64,000 nucleotides of DNA from Mesorhizobium shangrilense (GTDB lineage Bacteria; Pseudomonadota; Alphaproteobacteria; Rhizobiales; Rhizobiaceae). Where the stretch lies: contig NZ_JAQGPN010000001.1 of NCBI RefSeq assembly GCF_028826155.1, forward strand, positions 2,547,501-2,611,500. Reading direction: 5' to 3'. Shown piece after piece: positions 9,148 through 18,150 of the stretch. Under the pieces are notes generated by a model. The model ran no database searches and was not told the DNA's origin. It saw nothing but the letters and a program-made list of their open reading frames with translations. Position numbers and translations under genes: made by a program. Position 1 is the first letter of the stretch; each line of letters opens with the position of its first letter.

Positions 9148-9996
9148 ATGTCTCGTCGGGCAAGCGCATGGCGGGGAGTCTTGGGCGGCGTCGCCCTGGC
9201 GCCGATCCTGTACTTCGCGCCCGGTGCATCCGCGGTGGAGCCGGTCGACGTGGAGCTGGTACTCGCCGTCGATGTGTCGCTTTCCATGTCCCCCAGCGAA
9301 CTGGAGATCCAGCGCCACGGCTATGCTGCCGCGCTGACCGACCAGCAGGTGATCGATGCCATCGCCGCGGGCGGCTACGGCAAGATCGCAATCACCTATT
9401 TCGAATGGGCAGGCTCGACCTCCCAGCGGGTGATCGTGCCGTGGACAGTCATTGAAAGCCGACAGGATGCCGAGGCGGTCGCGGCGAAACTCACGGCCGC
9501 GCCGTCAAACAGCGCGCGTCGCACGTCGATCTCGAGCGCCATCGATTTTGGCGTCGACCTGTTCGCCGAGACCAATTATCGGGGGACGAAGCGTGTCATC
9601 GACATTTCCGGCGATGGGCCGAACAATCAGGGGCCGCAGGTCGACCTGTCGCGCGACCTCGCCGTGGCACAGGGTATCGTCATCAACGGCCTGCCGCTGA
9701 TGACCAATGGCGGACTCACCAGCGCCTACGATGTGGACGATCTCGATCTCTACTACACGGATTGCGTGATCGGCGGGCCGGGCGCTTTCATGATCCCCGT
9801 CAACGACTGGGAACAGTTCCCCGAAGCGGTGCGTCGCAAGCTGGTCCTCGAGCTCGCTGGCGCCAACGCGCCGATATGGGTGTCCGGCGAAGCGGGCAGC
9901 CCTCAGGTCATCTTTGCGCAGCACCGCCTGCGCTATGATTGTCTCGCTGGCGAAAAGCTGTGGCGCGACCGCAGCTGGATGTGGGACAGCCGCTGA
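9148..9996 (+). CDS. secreted von Willebrand A protein, DUF1194
   Basis: A 282-residue protein with a signal peptide (about 1-29, ending ASA) and a single vWA fold. The metal site DVSLSMS sits near residue 42 (DxSxS form), with TYFEWAGSTSQ and ISGDGPNNQG as further MIDAS-side strands. This composition is that of DUF1194 proteins, which are common in Hyphomicrobiales. They are thought to bind metal or protein partners in the periplasm and have no known activity. The gene is alone, converging with the next one at a 31-bp gap. Family assignment is firm; function unknown. Confidence 0.85.
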   Translation: MSRRASAWRGVLGGVALAPILYFAPGASAVEPVDVELVLAVDVSLSMSPSELEIQRHGYAAALTDQQVIDAIAAGGYGKIAITYFEWAGSTSQRVIVPWTVIESRQDAEAVAAKLTAAPSNSARRTSISSAIDFGVDLFAETNYRGTKRVIDISGDGPNNQGPQVDLSRDLAVAQGIVINGLPLMTNGGLTSAYDVDDLDLYYTDCVIGGPGAFMIPVNDWEQFPEAVRRKLVLELAGANAPIWVSGEAGSPQVIFAQHRLRYDCLAGEKLWRDRSWMWDSR

Positions 9997-10027
9997 ACGT
10001 GGCGCGCGGGACCGCGACCAGCTCGTT

Positions 10028-11260
10028 TCAGAGCGGGTCGCGCATGTCGATCAGCGGTTCGACATCGCGCATCGAGAGGTAGTTCGGGATCCCCTTCTTG
10101 GTGGCCTGCGGGCTGGCGGCCATGTCGAACAGCTTGTCTCCGAACGCTGCCTTGTACTTCTGGACCCTGAGATAGCTCTCGAAGTTCTTGTTGAGGACCC
10201 AGTCGGGTTCGACGACCCGCGCTCCCCGCGCTGCCTCGGACCGCTTGAAGGCGGCCACTGCGCGTTCGATCTCCTGCAGCGGGAGGTCGACGGACTCGAA
10301 GTTGACGATCTCCTCACGCAGAGCGGCGAAGAAAGCGGCGTCGGCCTGCGCCCTTACGCCGGTCAGATGCTCTCCCGCCTTCGGGATCAGGTCGTCCACG
10401 AAGTAGTCCGCCATCCGCTGGGCGGTCGACGTTCCCGGCTGAAGCGGAGCGCTCTCCTTCGGGTCGACGAAGGTCTTTGACAGCGGGAAGGCCGGGTCCG
10501 GTGTCGCGGGACATTCGAAGTGCATGAAGTTGGGCTGGTCCGGAGGCTGACCGGGAGGAGCCTGCAGGTTCAGCACAAGGATCTCCAGCGGCGAGATCGC
10601 TCGGGCGAAGTTGATCATGGTGATCGTCTTGTAGCCCTGGGACAATTCGGACGAGTCCGTCGTGTCGTCATCATAGTAGCAGACACGGCCTGCGCCGCCG
10701 GCGACCAGTTCCTCGCGGACGAAGGCCGGGGACATCGGCGTCACGCGATGGCGGATCCGGCCGAAGGTGGCGATCGCGGCGAGGTTCGAGATGAACCTGC
10801 CCATGTCGGGGTCGTTGCAGCCGCGGTCCGTCAACCTCTTCGTCGCTTCGGCCATCGCGGGGGGATTGAGGGCCCTGATAGCGTCACGGTTGATGGAAAC
10901 GGGGCCAAGCGCCTTCGGGATGCGTGACAGGAGAACGCCCATGCCCGTCATGAAGCTCGTGCCGGGCGGCAGCTTCTCGCCCCTGACGAAGAGCAGGTTG
11001 TAGGCCCCGTAGGTGTTGTACATGGTCTCGCGGATACCGGCGAGGTTGTCCGGTGTGTGACCCGGGCAGAGCTTGTCCAGTTCGTTGAGGTATTCGAAGC
11101 CGAGAGCGTAGGCGATCGGTTGGTCGACCGGCAGGCTAAAATGTGTCTCGAACTCACCCTTCAATATCCCGATGAGCGCGGCCTGGAGCTGCTGGTCGAA
11201 CTGGGCCGACGCCGGGCCACACGCCATTACCATCAGCAGGAGAAGAACCAGTCTGCGCAT
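10028..11260 (-). CDS. secreted protein of unknown function
   Basis: A 410-residue protein with a clear signal peptide (MRRLVLLLLMVMACGPASA then QFDQQ), so it is exported. The mature part is mainly helical and soluble with a few cysteines (in CPGHTP, GCNDP, ECPATP) and no motif I recognise. ATG 11260 is preceded by GAGGG at a proper distance; the longer frame to 11389 adds a basic stretch that would bury the signal peptide. It converges with the DUF1194 gene and is divergent from the oxidoreductase at 11424. No function proposed. Confidence 0.75.
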   Translation of the reverse strand: MRRLVLLLLMVMACGPASAQFDQQLQAALIGILKGEFETHFSLPVDQPIAYALGFEYLNELDKLCPGHTPDNLAGIRETMYNTYGAYNLLFVRGEKLPPGTSFMTGMGVLLSRIPKALGPVSINRDAIRALNPPAMAEATKRLTDRGCNDPDMGRFISNLAAIATFGRIRHRVTPMSPAFVREELVAGGAGRVCYYDDDTTDSSELSQGYKTITMINFARAISPLEILVLNLQAPPGQPPDQPNFMHFECPATPDPAFPLSKTFVDPKESAPLQPGTSTAQRMADYFVDDLIPKAGEHLTGVRAQADAAFFAALREEIVNFESVDLPLQEIERAVAAFKRSEAARGARVVEPDWVLNKNFESYLRVQKYKAAFGDKLFDMAASPQATKKGIPNYLSMRDVEPLIDMRDPL

Positions 11261-11423
11261 GACCTTGCCCTCAGCTCCGTCCAGGCTGATCGAACGCCGT
11301 CCGGATGAGCGGCACAAGTCGGCTATTCGAGGTAGTCGAGGTCGGCGACGCCCCTGCTTGCAGGCGATGCCGGGCGATTGCAGCGTCAATCCTCTCTTAG
11401 GCGGACCGGCCTATGGTCGTGCG

Positions 11424-12509
11424 ATGCAGGACACCGATATTCGCACATTGCAACCGCAATCGACGCGCCCTTTCACCTGGGGCATCGTGGGGGCCGGCGT
11501 GATCGCACGGCAGTTCGCGGCCGATCTTGGCAGTATCGCGGGGATGCGCGTCGGCGCGGTGTGCTCGCGAAGCGAGGCGTCCGCGGTGCGCCTGATGCGC
11601 GCCACGGGTGCGACACGATTCCATCAGGAACTGGCGGCTCTGCTGACCGACACGACGATCGACGGCGTCTACATCGCCACGCCGAACTCGCTTCATGCGC
11701 CGCAGGCTCTGCAGACGCTTGCCGCCGGCAAGCCGGTGCTGGTGGAGAAGCCGCTGGCGACGTCGGCCGCGGACGCGGCTCGCATCGCAGAGATGGCGAA
11801 GGCGAGCGGCTGCTTCGCCATGGAGGCGTTGTGGACGCGTTTCCTGCCAGCGGTCGCGGCGGTCCGGGACATGATCTCCACGGGGACGATCGGCGAGATC
11901 GAACGCATCGAGGCGGAACTCGCCTATCGCAAGCAAGAGAGCGCCGACGGGCGGTTCTTCGATCCCGCGCTCGGCGGAGGCTCCGCGCTGGATCTCGGCG
12001 TCTATCCGCTGTCGCTGGCGCTCCACCTGCTCGGGCTGCCAGACCGGCATTCCGGGCGCTGGTGGCCAGCCAAGAGCGGCGTCGACCTGCGCTGCGAGTT
12101 CAAGCTAGCTTTCGGCCAGGCGAAGGCGGCGCTCTCCTGCGGCTTCGATCGCAACGGGCACAACAGCTTTACGATCCTTGGCTCCCGCGGCGCCATCCGC
12201 CTGGAGCAGCCTTTTCTCAAGGCACAAAGGGTGACGGTGTTCGGCAAGAGCGTGCGCGACCTTCCGCTGGTTGGCGCAAGAACTCCAGTCTCCGGCATCG
12301 CGGCGAAGCTGCTTGCGCGCTTGCCGCTGCCGGGGCGCAAGGCCGAAAGCTATCGCTTTGCAGTCAACGGACTCCAGTTCGAGGCGGCGGCCGTCATGGA
12401 AGCGGTGCGGCGCGGCGCGCGGCAGTCCGACGTCATGCCGCTCGACCACAGCGTGGCCGTGCTGGAGATCATCGACGCGGTGCTTGGACGGCCGCCAGAG
12501 CGGGGCTGA
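11424..12509 (+). CDS. Gfo/Idh/MocA family oxidoreductase
   Basis: A 361-residue NAD(P)-dependent oxidoreductase. The Rossmann turn GAGVIARQFA lies at about 25-34 and VLVEKPLATS at about 110-119 is the EKP motif that defines the family. The second half forms the substrate-binding sheet domain, with GGSALDLGVYPLSL. Family members oxidise or reduce sugars, inositols and related polyols in the cytosol. It overlaps by 41 bp, tail to tail, with another member of the same family on the other strand. The two share only the family fold and are not a recent duplication. Substrate unknown. Confidence 0.88.
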   Translation: MQDTDIRTLQPQSTRPFTWGIVGAGVIARQFAADLGSIAGMRVGAVCSRSEASAVRLMRATGATRFHQELAALLTDTTIDGVYIATPNSLHAPQALQTLAAGKPVLVEKPLATSAADAARIAEMAKASGCFAMEALWTRFLPAVAAVRDMISTGTIGEIERIEAELAYRKQESADGRFFDPALGGGSALDLGVYPLSLALHLLGLPDRHSGRWWPAKSGVDLRCEFKLAFGQAKAALSCGFDRNGHNSFTILGSRGAIRLEQPFLKAQRVTVFGKSVRDLPLVGARTPVSGIAAKLLARLPLPGRKAESYRFAVNGLQFEAAAVMEAVRRGARQSDVMPLDHSVAVLEIIDAVLGRPPERG

Positions 12510-13653
12510 AAGTCGACCTGACTTCATAGGGGGCGGCCTGCTCTCCCGCGCCGGAAAGCGCCAACGCCAGTTCGGCGATGTGCAGCGCCACATCCCCGGA
12601 AAAGAATGGCGCGCCGCCGTTGGCGATCGCCTTGGCCTGGGCGGCGACGCCACGAGAAAAATCGATCTGCGACGGAAACGCCGGCAGTTGCGCGCGCGGC
12701 GTCTCGACCGGCAAGGCAAGACGTCTTCCGGGGCGCGGCCTGAGATGCAGGACGTTTGCCAACCGGCGCTCGATGCGGCCGCGAACCTTGTCGGCGATGG
12801 AGCGGGGCGCGCCGGCCTTTTCCAGGTAGACCGGGGAGTGGTGATCCCAAAGATCGCGCACCAGGATCGTACCGGCGTCGCCAAGGATGGTCAGCGAGCG
12901 GTCGCGCGGTGCGGCAAGCCCGCAGGTCAACCGCGCGACTGCGCCGGAGGCGAATTTCAGGCAGCCGACGGAGAAGTCGGGACCCATGGCGAGATGCCTG
13001 GTTCCTTCGCCCTTGTCGGGGAAGGTGAGCGAGGAGAAGGCAGTCAGGGTCTCTACCGGTCCGAGCAGCGAGGTGAGCCAGGACAGGGCATAGCCCGCAT
13101 GTTCCAGCGTGCAGCCGATCTCGAACTCGTGCAGGCCGGGCCATCTTGCGCCGGAAAGCGAGCGCCAGACCTTCCACCTGTCGCGAAAGACGGCGCCGTC
13201 CTCCAGTTCCGCATAGGCGAGGCGGGGCGTACCGATGTCACCGGCGGCAATCGCCGCAGCGACGGCCGTATGAGCCGGGCTCAGGGCGTTGGCGGGAGCC
13301 GCGGCGAGGCAGAGGTCCTTTTCCGCCGCAAACCGCACCAGCGCCTCCGCCTCTTCCCGATGCATGGCGAGAGGCTTTTCGGAATAGACGTGCTTGCCCT
13401 TGTCGAGCGCGCGCCGGGAGATCTCGTAGTGGCTTTCGGGATTGGTCAGATTGACGACGATGTCGACCCGGCTATCGTCGAGCACGGCGTCCAGCGAGGG
13501 GTATCCGGGAACCGAGTAGAAGGCGCAAAACCGCTGGAGTTCTGCCGGCGCCCGGTCGTACACGCCGATGAGCTTCAGCTCAGGGTGGTTGGACAGCGTG
13601 GTCTTGTAGTAATCGGCGACGAAACCCGTGCCGACAAACGCGATGCCCGTCAT
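12469..13653 (-). CDS. Gfo/Idh/MocA family oxidoreductase
   Basis: A 394-residue NAD(P)-dependent oxidoreductase opening MTGIAFVGTGFVADYY, with the Rossmann glycines at once after the start and VYSEKPLAMHREEA as the EKP motif near residue 97. The length is at the top of the family range owing to a C-terminal extension that overlaps the converging paralogue by 41 bp. The start codon has no strong competitor. It lies 66 bp downstream of the GlxA-type regulator on the same strand and might be read through from it. A polyol or amino-sugar substrate is possible but not shown. Confidence 0.86.
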   Translation of the reverse strand: MTGIAFVGTGFVADYYKTTLSNHPELKLIGVYDRAPAELQRFCAFYSVPGYPSLDAVLDDSRVDIVVNLTNPESHYEISRRALDKGKHVYSEKPLAMHREEAEALVRFAAEKDLCLAAAPANALSPAHTAVAAAIAAGDIGTPRLAYAELEDGAVFRDRWKVWRSLSGARWPGLHEFEIGCTLEHAGYALSWLTSLLGPVETLTAFSSLTFPDKGEGTRHLAMGPDFSVGCLKFASGAVARLTCGLAAPRDRSLTILGDAGTILVRDLWDHHSPVYLEKAGAPRSIADKVRGRIERRLANVLHLRPRPGRRLALPVETPRAQLPAFPSQIDFSRGVAAQAKAIANGGAPFFSGDVALHIAELALALSGAGEQAAPYEVRSTFSPALAAVQAPRR

Positions 13654-13719
13654 GAAAGTCTCCGTAGCCTCGACGCCACGGATAGCCCCACGGGCTTTCG
13701 TTTTGGTGAATCTGGCGCC

Positions 13720-14721
13720 TCAGGCGGCCAGCAACTGCTTGCGGTCCAGGCGCTCCTGCTGTGGCGAACGGGCGTAGAGCTCGCGGTAGCATTTTGAGAA
13801 ATGCGAGGCGGAGACGAAGCCGCAGGCGACAGCGACATCCACTACCGGCATGGACGACTGGACAAGCAGGTGGCGGGCGCGGTCGAGCCGGATCTCAAGG
13901 TAGTAGCGGGCCGGCGACCGTCCCATCTCCTGCCGGAACAGCCGTTCGATCTGCCGGCGCGACAGCCCGACACGGTCGGCGATCTCGATGAGCGACAGCG
14001 GCTCCGAAAGGTTCGCCTCCATGCGCTCGATAATGGACAGAACCTTGCCGTTCTGCACGCCGAGCCGCGCCCGCAGCGGCAGGCGCTGGCGGTCAGTCGG
14101 GCTGCGCACGCGGTCGGTTAGCACCTGCTCGCAGACGCGGTTCACGAGATTGTCGTCGAAATCGTCGCCGATCAGCTTCAGCATCATGTCCAGCGCCGCG
14201 GTGCCGCCGGCGCACGTGTAGATGTTCTGGTCCACCTCAAAGAGGTCGGCGAAGACGTTGGCCTTGGGGAACGTCTCGGAGAAACCCGGCAGATTCTCCC
14301 AGTGGATGGCGCAGCGCTTGTTGGCTAGCAATCCGGCGGAGGCGAGCACATAGGCGCCGGTGCACAGACCGCCGATGCCGACGCCGCGGTTGTACTCCTC
14401 CCGCAGCCAGGCAAACACAGAGCGATTGTGATAGGTCTCGACGTTGACGCCGCTGCAGACGATGACCATGGAGGGCCGCTCAGGGCCCGCCATCTTGCGG
14501 CGCTCATCTTCCAGCGAGCCGTTCGCCGCGCATTCCACGCCGTTTGACGCATTCACAGGGCGGCCGTCCAGGCTCGCCAGCCTCCATTTGTAGGCCTCAT
14601 AGCCGAGCATGCGGTTGGCGATGCGCAACGGCTCAAGGGCCGTCGCGAAAGCGACCATGGTGAAGTCAGGAATCAGAAAAAATACCAGCGATCGCTTGAT
14701 CGGGTGCCTGTGCGCGGTCAA
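13720..14721 (-). CDS. GlxA-type AraC regulator, GbdR/CdhR-like
   Basis: A 333-residue regulator with an N-terminal DJ-1/PfpI-like amidotransferase fold (SLVFFLIPDFTMVAFATALE, GLCTGAYVLASAGLL) and a C-terminal double helix-turn-helix of the AraC family (LSLIEIADRVGLSRRQIERL, then FVSASHFSKCYRELY). Relatives such as GbdR and CdhR sense glycine betaine, dimethylglycine or carnitine and switch on their breakdown. The frame stays open to a TTG at 14805, but that codon is part of a TTGACA box, so I prefer the TTG at 14721 behind GAGGG (GTG 14736 is the alternative). Two TTCGCGACA repeats just upstream suggest self-control. It is the best candidate controller of the demethylation genes here. Confidence 0.85.
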   Translation of the reverse strand: MTAHRHPIKRSLVFFLIPDFTMVAFATALEPLRIANRMLGYEAYKWRLASLDGRPVNASNGVECAANGSLEDERRKMAGPERPSMVIVCSGVNVETYHNRSVFAWLREEYNRGVGIGGLCTGAYVLASAGLLANKRCAIHWENLPGFSETFPKANVFADLFEVDQNIYTCAGGTAALDMMLKLIGDDFDDNLVNRVCEQVLTDRVRSPTDRQRLPLRARLGVQNGKVLSIIERMEANLSEPLSLIEIADRVGLSRRQIERLFRQEMGRSPARYYLEIRLDRARHLLVQSSMPVVDVAVACGFVSASHFSKCYRELYARSPQQERLDRKQLLAA

Positions 14722-14745
14722 CCTGCCTGCCCTCACGTCAACTGC

Positions 14746-14805
14746 TGTCGCGAAGAGGATGTCGCGAATAGCAAAGTTCACATCAGCTAGCACCAGTCTT
14801 GTCAA
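14746..14805 (-). promoter_or_regulatory. probable promoter and auto-regulatory repeats of the GlxA-type gene
   Basis: On the minus strand a perfect TTGACA lies at 14805-14800, with a weak TGTGAA 17 bases on. Two copies of TGTCGCGAA follow on the plus strand at 14746-14754 and 14760-14768, 14 bp apart. The half-site resembles the GTCGC repeats before the demethylation genes. Confidence 0.35.
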
Positions 14806-14962
14806 CGGATTTCGCGTGGGACGGTGTCAATTCTGCGCCCCGATCGACACCGATCCGCCGGCGACGCCGCAAGCTGGCGCCAAAAAAAGCGCCGCCCTGG
14901 CTTTCGCGAGGTCGGCGCGGGCGGCCGCTGGGAGGAGGTGCGGCCTACTACTGTGAATTGGG

Positions 14963-15103
14963 TCAGCGAATGAGAACGCCAAGGCGCACCGCGGCGACCG
15001 CCCCGGTCTGACCCGGCATGGTCCTGCTCAGGCGCTGGCGCTCCAGGCTGGTGGTGAGATTCGCCGCACTGCGGCTGCCGAACAGGCGCGCAAAAAGGTT
15101 CAT
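14963..15103 (-). CDS. possible 46-residue protein
   Basis: A short frame from ATG 15103, preceded by GGAGAC at 7 bases, encodes 46 residues opening MNLFARLFGSRSAANL. The start looks like an amphipathic helix; the rest is basic and unordered. Nothing similar is recalled. It lies in a stretch without other genes next to a DUF1127 gene, and the ribosome site is the only real support. Confidence 0.3.
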   Translation of the reverse strand: MNLFARLFGSRSAANLTTSLERQRLSRTMPGQTGAVAAVRLGVLIR

Positions 15104-15430
15104 GACACGTCTCCATGCATCAGAGTTACACGGGGTGCCTTCGCTGTATCAGGAGTGGGGCATCTCGTTGGATGACCCGCATATAGTGAGGCTCGTGCGG
15201 TCCATCAGCGCCAAAAGCGAAGCGGTCCATTGAAAATGCGACACAGGGTCGGTGCGCGCTTGTGGCAAGAGCCGAAAAGTTCTGGTTTTACAATGAGATG
15301 AACAAAATGTCGCAGCTATGCGGATTGTTCATGAACGTCATGCGGGCGACGCATGCCTGACCATCATCGTGGAACAGCCTGCCGGCGCCGCGGGTAGGGA
15401 CCGGCAGGCTGTCATTGGTCGGCCGCACGA
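15104..15430. other. gap without a recognised gene
   Basis: About 330 bp with several lower-GC patches and no convincing frame. It contains AAAATGTCGCAGC at 15304-15316, one GTCGC half-site without a partner at 21 bp, and otherwise nothing I can name. Confidence 0.5.
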
Positions 15431-15616
15431 TCAGCGGCCTCCCGCCCAGGTGCCGATCCCGGGGCGGCGGGGGGTGCGGGTTTCGAAGGCGTCGGGCCAG
15501 CCGATGTCCTTCTGCAACTCGATCGGCAGGTCGCGGATCGCGCGTTCGGTGAGGTAGCGGGCGCGGGCTGCGCTATAGTCGTGCACGATGCGCTCGATGG
15601 TCGACAACATAGACAT
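15431..15616 (-). CDS. DUF1127 mini-protein
   Basis: A 61-residue protein whose centre reads YLTERAIRDLPIELQKDIGW, the arginine/leucine-rich signature of DUF1127. ATG 15616 follows GGAAGGAAG (15622-15630) closely; a longer frame to 15637 has no such site. Short DUF1127 proteins in alphaproteobacteria have been tied to RNA turnover, phosphate and carbon balance; the role of this one is not known. It is divergent from the LysR gene at 15849, an arrangement that often means the regulator controls the small gene. A second one lies at 17860-18027. Confidence 0.8.
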   Translation of the reverse strand: MSMLSTIERIVHDYSAARARYLTERAIRDLPIELQKDIGWPDAFETRTPRRPGIGTWAGGR

Positions 15617-15848
15617 GATCGCTTCCTTCCTCGTCATTTGCCGGGCTGCCCGGTCACCGACTTCGGTGGGGCAGTCGCAGGCTCAGGCTTTCAGCTTCGC
15701 ATCGCACAACCGGTCGGTTTCTTCGAATGCATCTGCGCCGGGTGGGGCGACACGTCCTTGCGACGCTGTTGACTATGGGGTGAATCTGATGTTCAATCAA
15801 ACGAAATCAAATGATGATGTCGATCAAGATTTTTGAATAGAGGCCGCC

Positions 15849-16748
15849 ATGAACGCGCCATTGAACCACCCGCTGCCCCTGCTCGATCTGGACGTGCTCA
15901 GAACCTTTACGGCGATTGCTGAAACCGGAAGTTTCACCACCGCAGCCAATGCGGTGTTCCGTACGCCGTCCGCGGTGTCGATGCAGATCAAGAAGCTCGA
16001 GGACATCCTCGGGCGCGCCGTGTTTTCGCGCGATGCGCGCTCGGTGACGCTGACGACCGACGGCGAGATGCTGCTCGGCTATGCAAGGCGTCTGCTGGCG
16101 ATCAACCGCGAGGCGGTGTCGAAGTTCATCATTCCCGACATCGTCGGCGTGGTGCGGCTGGGCTCTCCGGACGACTACGGAGAGCGCGTGCTGCCGCAGG
16201 TGCTGAAGCGCTTTGCGCAGTCGCACCCGGCCATCGCGGTCGACGTCACCATTGACCAGAGCGCCAATCTGCGCCGGCGCATGGACGACCGGGCGCTGGA
16301 CCTGACGCTGCTGACCAACTCCTACAAGTCCAGCGCGCTGTCCGCCGAGGTCCTGCTGACCGAGCCGATCGTATGGGCCGGGGCCAAGGGCGGCTGCGCG
16401 CATATGCGCGAGCCGTTGCCGGTTTCGCTGTGGGAGGAAGGATGTGCATGGCGGGCAGGCGCGCTTGAGGCGCTGGGCCGGGAAGGGCGCAACTACCGGG
16501 TCGCCTATATGAGCGCGCACACCGCCGGACAGCGTGCCGCCATCATGGCGGATCTTGCGGTGGCCCCGCTGCCAAAATCTTTCCTCGGCAACGAAATGGT
16601 GGAACTTGGCCAGAAGGACGGCATGCCGGACATCGGCAGCTACAACATCGCCATGATCGTCGCACCGGACGCCAGTGCGCCGGTGAAGGCGGTGGCGGAC
16701 CATATCCGTACGACCTTCGAGGTGTTCAAGGAGACGGGAAAGTTTTAG
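15849..16748 (+). CDS. LysR-family transcriptional regulator
   Basis: A 299-residue LysR regulator with an N-terminal winged helix (residues 12-70; LRTFTAIAETGSFTTAANA, SAVSMQIKKLED) and a C-terminal effector domain with VRLGSPDDYGERVLPQVL. Length is standard for the family. Its start is 232 bp from the oppositely oriented DUF1127 gene, so the shared region with AT-rich stretches such as TCAAACGAAATCAAATG probably holds the operator. The effector cannot be told from the sequence. The gene converges on the esterase downstream. Confidence 0.9.
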   Translation: MNAPLNHPLPLLDLDVLRTFTAIAETGSFTTAANAVFRTPSAVSMQIKKLEDILGRAVFSRDARSVTLTTDGEMLLGYARRLLAINREAVSKFIIPDIVGVVRLGSPDDYGERVLPQVLKRFAQSHPAIAVDVTIDQSANLRRRMDDRALDLTLLTNSYKSSALSAEVLLTEPIVWAGAKGGCAHMREPLPVSLWEEGCAWRAGALEALGREGRNYRVAYMSAHTAGQRAAIMADLAVAPLPKSFLGNEMVELGQKDGMPDIGSYNIAMIVAPDASAPVKAVADHIRTTFEVFKETGKF

Positions 16749-16790
16749 GGCGGGCGGCCTCCCGCGTCCTGCCCCGCCCATGCGCCGCGA

Positions 16791-17750
16791 TCATCCGGCA
16801 GGCTCAGCCTGGGGAATGGGCAACGGGCCAGGAACGGCATCGGGGTGCGGAAGCGGGGCGGCGGCGAGATAGGCCACGATCCCATCCCTCGCACGCCGGG
16901 CTTCCGGCATGTCGATCAGCGTCCAGACGTGGAACATGCCCTTCTCGACGACCAGTTCCACCTCGACGCCGGCCTTTCGCGCCTTCTCCGCGAAACTGAC
17001 GGTGTCGGGATAGAGCAGATCGCGCGTGCCGGTCAGGATCAGCGTCGGCGGCAGCGCGGCGAGGTTGCCGAAGACCGGGCTGATGCGCCAGTCCGTGCGC
17101 GCCAGGCCTGCGCTGTAGTGGCGGATCGCCTCGAGCCCCCCGGCAATGCCCAGCCAGGGGTCCACCTTCTCGACCTCGTAGGCCGCGGGATTCTCGAGCG
17201 AGACGTCGAGACATGGAGAGATGAGGACATGGCGCGAGGGGAGCGCCATGCCGCGCTCGGCGGCCATCATGGTGAGGACGACCGCCATGTTGCCGCCGGC
17301 CGAATCGCCCATAAACAGGATGTCGCGGCCGTCGGCATCCTCGAGCATCGCGGCATAGACCTGCATGATCATGCCGAGCATGGCGTGGATGTCGTGCTGT
17401 GGCGCGATCGGATAGATCGGCACCGTGATGCGGACGCCGAGGCGCTCCGACATCTCTGCGATCAGATTCCAGTGGAAGCGCGTGATTTCAAACACATATG
17501 CGCCGCCGTGCAGGTAGAGAATCCGCTGGCCGTTGCGGATCCCGGCGCGTGGCGCGATGTCGTAGACGGGAAAGCCGGCGACATGACGCTGGCGGATGTC
17601 GAGGCGCTTCGCCAGGGCTGGAGGAGGGCGGTGATCCTCGGTCCGGCGCGCCGCCGCGATCCAGCGGTTCAGCTCCGCTGCGCTGGTGAAAGCCTTCTTG
17701 CGGGTGCGGCGAAGGACGAAGGCGACGAGGTGGCTCTTGAGACTGGGCAT
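16791..17750 (-). CDS. alpha/beta hydrolase, hormone-sensitive-lipase type esterase
   Basis: A 319-residue esterase with the complete HSL-family set: the oxyanion motif YLHGGAYVF near residue 80, the nucleophile elbow GDSAGGN near 148, the acid in TRDLLYPD near 245 and the base in KGMFHVW near 273. Members cleave short-chain esters of small alcohols or acetylated compounds in the cytosol. No signal peptide is visible. A proline-rich tail of about 20 residues closes the protein. A DUF1127 mini-gene lies 110 bp upstream on the same strand. Substrate unknown. Confidence 0.88.
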   Translation of the reverse strand: MPSLKSHLVAFVLRRTRKKAFTSAAELNRWIAAARRTEDHRPPPALAKRLDIRQRHVAGFPVYDIAPRAGIRNGQRILYLHGGAYVFEITRFHWNLIAEMSERLGVRITVPIYPIAPQHDIHAMLGMIMQVYAAMLEDADGRDILFMGDSAGGNMAVVLTMMAAERGMALPSRHVLISPCLDVSLENPAAYEVEKVDPWLGIAGGLEAIRHYSAGLARTDWRISPVFGNLAALPPTLILTGTRDLLYPDTVSFAEKARKAGVEVELVVEKGMFHVWTLIDMPEARRARDGIVAYLAAAPLPHPDAVPGPLPIPQAEPAG

Positions 17751-17859
17751 GATCGCTTCGCGGGAAATCCCTGGACGAACTGTTCCCCCACGAAGCGAGA
17801 ATGTGCAGTCGGCTCAGCAAAATCAAGCTGCCCGCGCGGCGGCGGGCATTTCGAGCGCG

Positions 17860-18027
17860 TCAAAGCTCCCAGGACCGGCTACGCCGCTGCTTCGCCCCGG
17901 AACGGCTCGGCGACCAGCGCCAGCCGATATCCTTCTGGACCTCCGGCGGCAGGGTCTCCAGCAGCATTTCCGTACGCCGCCGCGCGCGCGCCTTGGCGAG
18001 ACGGGCCAATCCACTCAAAAACAGCAT
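17860..18027 (-). CDS. second DUF1127-like mini-protein
   Basis: A 55-residue frame from ATG 18027, preceded by GGAGG at 8 bases. The line LLETLPPEVQKDIGWRW at residues 22-38 matches the DUF1127 core seen in the mini-protein at 15431-15616 (shared L-P-x-E-x-Q-K-D-I-G-W). The flanks are rich in arginine. It is short enough to be missed by standard length cut-offs. It precedes the esterase on the same strand by 110 bp. Its role is unknown; the paired presence around a LysR gene suggests shared control. Confidence 0.72.
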   Translation of the reverse strand: MLFLSGLARLAKARARRRTEMLLETLPPEVQKDIGWRWSPSRSGAKQRRSRSWEL

Positions 18028-18150
18028 AGGCTTGTCCTCCGGTCTGCGGGACTGCGATGCGCTGCCTGGTAGACCGTGAATAAACGCTGACTGTTTCGAG
18101 CAAGTGGCGGCGGGTCGCCGATGCCCGTAGTTTACGTTACGTCATGGAAA

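Noticed and set aside
14802..15116. 104-codon minus-strand frame
   Set aside because: Arg/Pro-rich without motifs; the 46-residue frame inside it has a better ribosome site, and even that is weak.
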